Assembly (NCBI GenBank): GCA_023417735.1
Contig: JAEZEK010000392.1
Coordinates: 1-5,920 of the forward strand
Direction of reading: 5' to 3'
From: Pseudomonadota bacterium
GTDB lineage: Bacteria > Pseudomonadota > Alphaproteobacteria > Rhizobiales > Afifellaceae
DNA length: 5,920 nucleotides
The position numbers were made by a program, and so were the translations under genes. This document shows, piece after piece, positions 1-4,881 of this stretch (its first letter is position 1; every line of letters begins with the position of its first letter). Under the pieces are notes generated by a model, which worked only from the letters and a program-made list of their open reading frames with translations, was not told the DNA's origin and did not search any database.

Positions 1-512
1 TTGTCGAACGCCTCCTGGCCCGAGCGCAGGAACACGTAGCGCTCGCCGTTGCGGGGATATTCGAGGTCGACGTTCTTCCTGAACGCATCCTCGCCGCCGA
101 AATACTCGACCATCACGGAATGATCGATGACGAGGTCGACCGGCACGAGCGGGTTGATGCGGCGCGGATCGCCGCCGAGGCTCGTGGTCGCGTCGCGCAT
201 GGCGGCGAGGTCGACCACCGCCGGCACCCCGGTGAAATCCTGCATGAGCACGCGGGCCGGGCGATAGGCGATCTCGCGATCCGAGGAGCGCGTCTCGAGC
301 CACGCCGCGACGGCGCGGATGTCGTCCGCCGTCACCGTGCGGCCGTCCTCGTAGCGCAGGAGGTTCTCCAGGAGCACCTTGAGCGAGAAGGGCAGGCGGG
401 ATATCCCCGGCAGGCCGTTCTTCTCCGCTTCGGTCAGCGAGAAATAGTCGTAGCTTTTGCCGCCGACGTCGAGCGTCCGGCGCGCGTTGAACGTATCGAG
501 CGATTTGGTCAC
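1..512 (-). CDS. acnA: Aconitate hydratase A (N-terminal part, runs off left edge)
   Basis: Aconitase interconverts citrate and isocitrate in the TCA cycle, in the cytoplasm, using a [4Fe-4S] cluster. The 170 codons present begin TKSLDTFNARRTL after the initiator and carry family hallmarks of the AcnA/IRP1 branch: LPFSLKVLLENLLRYEDG (about 40-57), QDFTGVPAVVDLAAMRD (91-107) and INPLVPVDLVIDHSV (119-133). The cluster-binding cysteines lie further along the protein and are outside the window; the full enzyme is usually about 890-905 residues, so roughly a fifth is seen. The start chosen is GTG at 512-510 because a GAGGAG Shine-Dalgarno sequence lies 6 bases before it and homologues start at this point. 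It is divergent from the ccm operon, a neighbourhood common in Rhizobiales. No frameshift is visible in the part present. Confidence 0.96.
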   Translation of the reverse strand, partial: MTKSLDTFNARRTLDVGGKSYDYFSLTEAEKNGLPGISRLPFSLKVLLENLLRYEDGRTVTADDIRAVAAWLETRSSDREIAYRPARVLMQDFTGVPAVVDLAAMRDATTSLGGDPRRINPLVPVDLVIDHSVMVEYFGGEDAFRKNVDLEYPRNGERYVFLRSGQEAFD

Positions 513-518
513 GCTTGG

Positions 519-524
519 CTCCTC
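519..524 (-). promoter_or_regulatory. Ribosome binding site of acnA
   Basis: GAGGAG read on the minus strand, 6 bases upstream of the GTG at 512-510. It is the strongest Shine-Dalgarno match in the divergent region and decides the acnA start, since the gene does not begin with ATG. Confidence 0.8.
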
Positions 525-593
525 AGGCACGGTCCGCCGCGCCCGCTGGCCGCCAGTCGAGGCAGGCGTGGCGCCGTTGCGCGGTCGAGATCT

Positions 594-643
594 CCGGGTG
601 ATCCCGGCGTGGAGGAGCGCCTACCATCGCCGGGTTGCCCGGC
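594..643. promoter_or_regulatory. Two inverted repeats in the acnA/ccmA divergent region
   Basis: Two perfect inverted repeats built on the same CCGGG/CCCGG arms are visible: CCGGG-TGAT-CCCGG at 594-607 and GCCGGG-TTG-CCCGGC at 629-643. Their centres are about 36 bases apart. The second is followed at once by TTATAGGGG, one of the few AT-rich spots between the two genes, which on the opposite strand reads CTATAA and could serve as a -10 element for acnA. I could not find a convincing -35 partner on either strand. These may be operators or transcript hairpins shared by the divergent genes. Such short G/C repeats can also arise by chance in DNA of this composition, so a regulatory role is inference. 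Confidence 0.3.
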
Positions 644-738
644 TTATAGGGGATTTCGTGAACGGAAACCAGACCATCCCCGGCCCGGAAGCCACCTTCT
701 TGCCCGAATCGACCGCGCCGATGCCGCCGCTCCCGGCC

Positions 739-1338
739 ATGACTCTGCTCGGAGAGGATCTCTCGTGCGAGAGGGGCGGCCGGAGGGTGTTCACCGCCGT
801 CGATTTCGCGGTCGGGCCGGGGGAGATCCTGGCGCTGCGGGGCCCGAACGGGGCGGGAAAATCGAGCCTCCTCAGGATGGTCGCCGGGCTCATCCGGCCG
901 GTCGCCGGCCGGCTCGTCTTCGCCGGCGTGGACGACGAGGTCGGGCGGCTTCACTATTTCGGGCATCTCGATGCGTTGAAGCCGGCGCTGACGCTCCGGG
1001 AGACCCTGTCCTTCTGGCTCTCCGTCTATGGCGGACCGGGCGACGACGATGCGATCTTCGCGGCTGCGGCCCGGACCGGCGTCGATCACGCCCTCGACCT
1101 GCCCGTCGGCGTGCTCTCGGCCGGGCAGCGCCGCCGCGCGGGGCTTGCCCGCCTCGCGCTCGCCGCTCGCCCGCTGTGGCTGCTCGACGAGCCGACGAGC
1201 GCGCTCGATCGTCAGGGCGAGGCTCTCGTCGGCGAGATGATCGCCGATCAGATCAGCCGGGGCGGGTCCGTGATCGCGGCGACGCATCTCGACCTGCCGG
1301 TGGGCGTGACGCGCACGCTCACGCTGGGTGCCGCCTGA
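739..1338 (+). CDS. ccmA: Haem exporter ATP-binding protein CcmA
   Basis: ATPase subunit of the CcmABCD complex; ATP hydrolysis on the cytoplasmic face drives release of haem-loaded CcmE in cytochrome c maturation. In the 199-residue form the Walker A motif GPNGAGKSS is at 35-43, the CcmA-type loop HYFGHLDALKPALT at 72-85 (a His in place of the usual Q-loop Gln), the signature LSAGQRRR at 126-133, Walker B LWLLDEP at 146-152 with catalytic Glu151, and the H-loop His at 183. All are intact; E. coli CcmA is about 207 residues. The start is uncertain: ATG 739 gives the N-terminus usual in homologues (MTLLGEDLSCERGG), ATG 721 adds six residues, and GTG 658 adds 27 but is the only one preceded by a Shine-Dalgarno-like AGGGGA. 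The stop overlaps the ccmB start (TGATG). Known as cycV in Bradyrhizobium. Confidence 0.95.
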   Translation: MTLLGEDLSCERGGRRVFTAVDFAVGPGEILALRGPNGAGKSSLLRMVAGLIRPVAGRLVFAGVDDEVGRLHYFGHLDALKPALTLRETLSFWLSVYGGPGDDDAIFAAAARTGVDHALDLPVGVLSAGQRRRAGLARLALAARPLWLLDEPTSALDRQGEALVGEMIADQISRGGSVIAATHLDLPVGVTRTLTLGAA

Positions 1339-2006
1339 TGGGTTCCTTTCCGTCGGTCCTCGGCCAGACGCTGCGCCTCAGCCTGCGCGCCGGCGGCGGC
1401 GCGATCATCGGGCTGGTGTTCTTCCTCGCCGTCATCACCGTCATCCCCTTCGGCGTCGGGCCCGACCTCAACCTGCTCGGACGGATCGGTCCGGCGATCC
1501 TCTGGATCGGGGCTCTGCTCGCCTCGCTGCTCGGCCTCGAGCGCCTCTTCGCCGCCGACCGGGAGGACGGCACGCTCGACCTCTTCATCGTCTCCGGCGA
1601 GCCGCTCGTCGCTTTCGTGCTCGGCCGCGCCTTCGGCCACTGGCTCGCCACCGGCCTGCCGCTGGTGCTGGCCGCGCCGGTGCTGGGGCTCCTCCTCAAC
1701 GTCGATCCGATCGCGCTCGCCGCGGTCACGCTCACGCTCCTGGTCGGCTCGCCGGCGCTCACCCTGATCGGCGCCGTCGGCGCGGCGCTCACCGCCGGGC
1801 TGCCGCGCGGCGGGACGATGATCGCCGTCCTCGTCCTCCCACTCGCCGTACCGGTCCTGATCTTCGGCGTGACCGCGACGAACGGCGCGATCTCCGATCC
1901 GGAGCCGTTCACCGCGCCGTTCCTTCTCCTTACGGCCGGGACGCTCATGGCGGCGGTCCTCGCGCCCCCGACCGCCGCCTTCGCGTTGCGGCTCGGGCTG
2001 GAATGA
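1338..2006 (+). CDS. ccmB: Haem exporter membrane protein CcmB
   Basis: Integral inner-membrane subunit of the CcmABCD haem-handling ABC complex. The 222-residue length matches the family (about 220). About six hydrophobic segments are visible, near residues 21-41, 51-68, 102-121, 126-152, 160-180 and 192-216. The family hallmark LERLFAADREDGTLD (67-81) follows the second segment and is the likely contact with the CcmA ATPase. The ATG at 1338 shares its first base with the ccmA stop codon (TGATG), which implies translational coupling; no strong Shine-Dalgarno sequence precedes it. The same frame is open far upstream through the ccmA region and across acnA, but that extension is arginine-rich antisense or out-of-frame translation, not protein. 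Known as cycW in Bradyrhizobium. Confidence 0.95.
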   Translation: MGSFPSVLGQTLRLSLRAGGGAIIGLVFFLAVITVIPFGVGPDLNLLGRIGPAILWIGALLASLLGLERLFAADREDGTLDLFIVSGEPLVAFVLGRAFGHWLATGLPLVLAAPVLGLLLNVDPIALAAVTLTLLVGSPALTLIGAVGAALTAGLPRGGTMIAVLVLPLAVPVLIFGVTATNGAISDPEPFTAPFLLLTAGTLMAAVLAPPTAAFALRLGLE

Positions 2007-2063
2007 AGCGCGCCGGTTTCGCCGCATTGCGGGCACGGGCGGCGCTCGCTATTTGAAGCCGCG

Positions 2064-2834
2064 ATGTGGAGCCTGACGCAACTCGCGAACCCGACGCGGT
2101 TCCTCGGCCTTTCCGGGCGCATCCTGCCCTGGCTCGCCGCAGCGAGCGTGGTGACGCTCGCGGCCGGGCTCTATCTCGCCTTCTTCGTCGCGCCGGCCGA
2201 CTACCAGCAGGGCGACAGCGTCCGGATCATGTTCATCCACGTGCCGGCCGCATGGCTCGCAATGTTCTGCTACAGCCTGATGGCGGTGTCGGCGCTCGGA
2301 ACCCTCGTCTGGCGCCATCCGCTCGCCGACGTCTCGGCCAAGGCGGCGGCTCCGATCGGCGCGGCCTTCACCTTCATGGCCCTCGTCACGGGCTCGCTCT
2401 GGGGCAAGCCGACCTGGGGCACCTGGTGGGTGTGGGACGCGCGGCTCACCTCGGTGCTCGTGCTCTTCATCATGTATCTCGGGCTGATCGCCCTCTGGCG
2501 CGCCTTTGACGAGCCCGCAAGGGCAGGACGGATCGTCGCGGTCCTGATCCTCGTCGGCTTCGTGAATATCCCGATCATCAAGTTCTCGGTCGATTGGTGG
2601 AACACGCTGCACCAGCCGGCGAGCGTCTTCCGCATGGACGGGCCGACGATCCACCCGACCATGCTCTGGCCGCTGATCGTGATGGCCGTGGGCTTCACGT
2701 TTCTGTTCCTGACGCTGCACCTCGCCGCCATGCGCGCCGAGATCTTCAGGCGGCGCCTGCGCACCGCGCAGCTCGTCGCCGCCCACCGGCGCCCGGTCGA
2801 GAGCGGCGCGACCGCGATGCAGGGCGGCCTATGA
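2064..2834 (+). CDS. ccmC: Haem exporter/chaperone-loading protein CcmC
   Basis: Polytopic inner-membrane protein of the haem-handling family that binds haem at the periplasmic side and loads it onto CcmE. The 256-residue product has about six membrane segments (near 21-41, 55-81, 96-113, 128-145, 156-176, 200-220). The tryptophan-rich haem-binding signature WGKPTWGTWWVWDAR is at 113-127. The two conserved external histidines are present: His59 in IHVPAAW and His183 in TLHQP, corresponding to His60 and His184 of E. coli CcmC. The start is ATG 2064, 57 bases after ccmB, with only a weak GAAG 5 bases upstream. The C-terminal tail after the last membrane segment (about 221-256) is basic and cytoplasmic. 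The stop overlaps ccmD. Known as cycZ in Bradyrhizobium. Confidence 0.97.
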   Translation: MWSLTQLANPTRFLGLSGRILPWLAAASVVTLAAGLYLAFFVAPADYQQGDSVRIMFIHVPAAWLAMFCYSLMAVSALGTLVWRHPLADVSAKAAAPIGAAFTFMALVTGSLWGKPTWGTWWVWDARLTSVLVLFIMYLGLIALWRAFDEPARAGRIVAVLILVGFVNIPIIKFSVDWWNTLHQPASVFRMDGPTIHPTMLWPLIVMAVGFTFLFLTLHLAAMRAEIFRRRLRTAQLVAAHRRPVESGATAMQGGL

Positions 2835-2992
2835 CGCATCTCGGCTACGTTCTCGGCGCCTATGCCGTCGCCGCCGCGGTGATGCTCGCGCTCGTCGCGT
2901 GGGTGACGATCGACCATCGGGTGCAGAAGAAGCGGCTCGCGCGGCTCGAGGCGGAGCGGGCGCAGCGCGGTGCGCCGGGCCGGCTCACATGA
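2831..2992 (+). CDS. ccmD: Haem exporter protein CcmD
   Basis: Small single-pass membrane protein that stabilises CcmABC and is needed for release of holo-CcmE. The product has 53 residues: a short N-terminal part with the conserved tyrosine context GYVLGAYAV (5-13), one membrane helix at about 7-26, then a basic, helix-prone cytoplasmic tail rich in Arg, Lys, Glu and Ala (about 29-48). This layout and length are typical of CcmD. The ATG at 2831 overlaps the ccmC stop (ATGA), with an AGGG 6 bases upstream, and its own stop overlaps the ccmG start in the same way. Primary sequence is poorly conserved in this family, so the assignment rests on size, topology and position between ccmC and ccmG. 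Known as cycX in Bradyrhizobium. Confidence 0.9.
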   Translation: MTHLGYVLGAYAVAAAVMLALVAWVTIDHRVQKKRLARLEAERAQRGAPGRLT

Positions 2993-3594
2993 GCGAAGCC
3001 CGGACGGACACGTCCGCGGAGGCCGCGGCGAGGGCGGACCGCCGCTCGCGGCGGCTCTGGCTGCTCCTGCCCCTCTTCGGCTTCCTGGCGATCGCCGCCC
3101 TCTTCTTCTTCCGCCTCGGGGCGGGCGATGCCTCGCGGATCCCGTCCGCCCTCATCAACAAGCCGGTGCCGAACTTCGTCCTCCCGGCGATCGAAGGCAC
3201 GGACGGGCCGGGCCTCAGCCACGAGATGCTCGCCTCCGGCGTCTTCGTCGTGAACATCTGGGCGTCCTGGTGCGCGCCGTGCCGAGCCGAGCACCCGCTC
3301 CTGATGGAGCTCGCGCAGGACAACCGGTTCAAGGTCGTCGGCATCAACTACAAGGACGTGCCGGAAAACGCCCGGCGGTTCCTCGGCGCGCTCGGCGATC
3401 CGTTCGACCTCATCGGGGCCGACAGGGAGGGCCGGGCAGCGATCGACTGGGGCGTCTACGGCGTTCCGGAAACCTTCGTCGTCAAGGACGGCGTGATCGT
3501 CCACAAGTTCATCGGCCCGCTCTCGCCCGAGGCGCTCCGCGTCGATCTCATGCCGTCGCTCGAGCGGGCGCTCGGCGCCGCCCCGACCTCTTAA
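2989..3594 (+). CDS. ccmG: Cytochrome c maturation thiol:disulfide interchange protein CcmG/DsbE
   Basis: Membrane-anchored periplasmic thioredoxin-like protein that keeps apocytochrome c haem-site cysteines, or CcmH, reduced before haem attachment. The 201-residue product has an N-terminal cytoplasmic stretch with basic residues just before the membrane (RRSRR, 18-22), a membrane anchor at about 23-42 and a thioredoxin fold from about 55 onwards. The active site is WCAPC at 94-98 within VVNIWASWCAPCRAEHP. The cis-proline is Pro160 in VYGVPETFVV, as in the DsbE group. The VGINYKDVPENARRFL region (117-132) is also characteristic of CcmG. The ATG at 2989 overlaps the ccmD stop (ATGA) with no Shine-Dalgarno sequence, so coupling to ccmD translation is likely. 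The anchor makes it an uncleaved signal anchor, not a secreted protein. Last gene of the ccm operon; known as cycY in Bradyrhizobium. Confidence 0.96.
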   Translation: MSEARTDTSAEAAARADRRSRRLWLLLPLFGFLAIAALFFFRLGAGDASRIPSALINKPVPNFVLPAIEGTDGPGLSHEMLASGVFVVNIWASWCAPCRAEHPLLMELAQDNRFKVVGINYKDVPENARRFLGALGDPFDLIGADREGRAAIDWGVYGVPETFVVKDGVIVHKFIGPLSPEALRVDLMPSLERALGAAPTS

Positions 3595-3607
3595 CCGTTC
3601 GCTAACC
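3591..3607 (+). promoter_or_regulatory. CtrA-box-like sequence at the ccmG stop codon
   Basis: TTAACCGTTCGCTAACC begins one base before the ccmG TAA stop. It has two TTAACC-like half-sites 11 bases apart, TTAA-N7-CTAA, one mismatch from the alphaproteobacterial CtrA consensus TTAA-N7-TTAA. It is one of the few AT-containing stretches here, and lies about 90 bases upstream of the next gene at 3699, a spacing that would suit a promoter element. Direct observation is limited to the motif; binding by CtrA is inference. Confidence 0.35.
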
Positions 3608-3682
3608 ATAGCGGCGAGCCTGCGTGGAAGCCGCGCGGCGCGACTCCAAATGGGGGCGATGATCGATCGGTACATTTCGGCG

Positions 3683-3698
3683 GGCCGGCGCGACGGCC
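3683..3698 (+). promoter_or_regulatory. Hairpin directly before the start codon at 3699
   Basis: GGCCG and CGGCC, separated by six bases, form a perfect 5-base-pair stem that ends at the base before the ATG at 3699. No Shine-Dalgarno sequence is visible before this ATG. The hairpin would sit where a ribosome must bind, so translation may depend on ribosomes arriving from the short upstream reading frame at 3650-3706. Functional role is inferred only. Confidence 0.25.
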
Positions 3699-4322
3699 AT
3701 GACTGAGCCGGTGTTCGGCAAGCGCGGGCGCGAGCAGATCTGGAGCCGGCTGAAGGGCCACATCGTCCTCGAAGCCTCCGCGGCCAGGCTCGGGGTCGTT
3801 CTGCTCTTGCTCTTGCTGGTCGCGCTGCTCGTGTTCCTCGACATGGTCGCGATCATCCGGAACCCCGACGTGGTTCGGCTCTGGACGGCTCCCGCCGCCA
3901 TCGAGGCGGCATTCGCCACCGTGCCGAGCATTCTCCGCCTGCTCTTCCTTGGCGGCATGCTGGCGACTGCGGCGGGCCTCGCATGGCGTGCGGCCCGAAT
4001 GCTCCTGAACCCGGAGCCGGTTGTCGTCGGCGATCAGACCAAGCTGATCGTTCGCACGGGCGGGAACGAAGCGACGGTGCTGTGGAGCGAGATCGTCGCC
4101 ATCAGGAGCCGCCTCGGCAGCGTGCATCTCGACGTCGAGGAGCGTGCCAGAGGCCTCGGTGCCGACCGCAGGGCGGCGCGCAAGGTGACGCTCGCCATCC
4201 CGGCCCTGTTCATGAAGGGCGGCGTCGGCGGCACGATGGAAACCCTGCTCGGTGCCCGTCAGACCGCCGAACGTCACGGCAACGCCGCGGCTAGGAGCGC
4301 TCTTCGAGAGCGTGCCGGCTGA
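3699..4322 (+). CDS. Unrecognised membrane protein with soluble C-terminal domain
   Basis: I do not recognise this 207-residue protein. A polar N-terminus (1-30) precedes two strong hydrophobic segments, about 31-53 (with a run of six leucines, 35-40) and 79-98, consistent with a two-pass inner-membrane protein whose N- and C-termini are in the cytoplasm. The rest (about 107-207) is soluble, with beta-like patterns around [20 protein letters not shown] (127-146) and [10 protein letters not shown] (162-171), then a helix-prone basic tail. A W-S/D-E-I step followed by a strand loosely resembles bacterial PH-like domains attached to two-helix membrane proteins; this is a weak inference. ATG 3699 is the first possible start after an in-frame stop at 3660-3662. 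Codon use is slightly less G/C-biased than in the ccm genes. It follows ccmG by 104 bases and its end overlaps yciB tail to tail. It may have its own promoter. Confidence 0.8.
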   Translation: MTEPVFGKRGREQIWSRLKGHIVLEASAARLGVVLLLLLLVALLVFLDMVAIIRNPDVVRLWTAPAAIEAAFATVPSILRLLFLGGMLATAAGLAWRAARMLLNPEPVVVGDQTKLIVRTGGNEATVLWSEIVAIRSRLGSVHLDVEERARGLGADRRAARKVTLAIPALFMKGGVGGTMETLLGARQTAERHGNAAARSALRERAG

Positions 4323-4881
4323 TCAGCGGCATCTGGCTCAGCGTGAACGCGATGGTCAGCGGCATGATGCCGAAGACCTTGAACGAAACCCAGAAATCGG
4401 TCGAGAAGTTGCGCCAGATCACCTCGTTGAGGATCGCGAGCGCGAAGAAGAAGAGGCCCCAGCGCATCGTCAGCTTGCGCCAGCCCTCGTCGTCGAGCCG
4501 GAACACGGAATCGAGCACGTAGCCGAGCAGCGGCCGCCCGAATGCCAGCCCGCCGAGCAGGATCGCGCCGAACAGGCTGTTCACGATGGTCGGCTTCATC
4601 TTGATGAAGACGTCGTCCTGGAGGAGCAGCGTCAGCCCGCCGAAGACCACCACCACCACGCCCGTCACGACCGGCATGACGGCGAGCCGCCGCGTCAGCC
4701 ACCAGGAGACGCTGAGCGCGATCAGCGTCGCCACCATGAAGGTGCCGGTGGCGGCATAGATGTTCCAGCGCGCGTTCACGAAGAAGAAGATGACGAGCGG
4801 ACCGAGCTCCAAAGCGAGCTTCAGGAACGGGTTGATTTCGGGTTTGCCCGGCTCGTTCGGACCCTTCTCGAAGGCGTTCAT
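4291..4881 (-). CDS. yciB: Inner-membrane protein YciB / septation protein A (IspA family)
   Basis: Member of the YciB/IspA family (intracellular septation protein A), inner-membrane proteins linked to cell-envelope synthesis and division; the biochemical activity is not established. The 196 residues show about five membrane segments, near 18-36, 39-61, 66-87, 103-122 and 138-156, with a further hydrophobic stretch at 166-184. Family hallmarks are [20 protein letters not shown] (19-38), [15 protein letters not shown] (96-110), [13 protein letters not shown] (133-145) and [20 protein letters not shown] (152-171). The ATG at 4881 overlaps the ftsY stop codon (ATGA), with a GGGG 8 bases before it, so it is probably co-translated with ftsY. 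Its last 32 bases overlap the convergent plus-strand gene. This is not the isoprenoid-synthesis enzyme that shares the ispA name. Confidence 0.95.
   Translation of the reverse strand: MNAFEKGPNEPGKPEINPFLKLALELGPLVIFFFVNARWNIYAATGTFMVATLIALSVSWWLTRRLAVMPVVTGVVVVVFGGLTLLLQDDVFIKMKPTIVNSLFGAILLGGLAFGRPLLGYVLDSVFRLDDEGWRKLTMRWGLFFFALAILNEVIWRNFSTDFWVSFKVFGIMPLTIAFTLSQMPLISRHALEERS
4298..4312. terminator. Hairpin within the convergent gene overlap (possible two-way terminator)
   Basis: CGCTCT-TCG-AGAGCG is a perfect 6-base-pair inverted repeat with a three-base loop, lying inside the 32-base overlap of the two convergent genes. A second palindrome, GCTGATCAGC, follows at 4318-4327 and covers the plus-strand stop codon. 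Neither has a T tract on either side, so intrinsic termination is not shown. They could mark the meeting point of the two transcripts, or only reflect coding constraints. Confidence 0.3.

Noticed and set aside
622..650. Possible sigma70-type promoter for ccmA with TTATAG as -10
   Set aside because: The hexamer at 17 bases spacing (around 621-627) does not resemble TTGACA, so I list only the AT-rich spot, not a promoter.
523..1287. Minus-strand open frame opposite ccmA
   Set aside because: Its translation is Arg/Glu/Asp-rich with no motif, and it lies opposite an intact ABC ATPase with all motifs.
120..1337. Open plus-strand frame running into ccmB, suggesting a much longer protein
   Set aside because: It is antisense to acnA and out of frame with ccmA, with an arginine/glycine-rich translation lacking any domain. 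Such frames are common in GC-rich DNA; ccmB begins at 1338.
1248..2917. Several long minus-strand frames opposite ccmB and ccmC
   Set aside because: Low-complexity charged translations opposite clear membrane proteins; mirror images of G/C-biased codons.
2860..3675. Minus-strand frame of 271 codons opposite ccmD and ccmG
   Set aside because: The plus strand has a complete CcmG with WCAPC and cis-proline; the minus translation has no recognisable fold and no good start.
3591..4277. Minus-strand frame opposite the unrecognised gene, as the alternative real gene
   Set aside because: Its translation is rich in Glu, Gln, Arg and Asp with no hydrophobic core, while the plus-strand frame gives two clean membrane helices and ordered strands.
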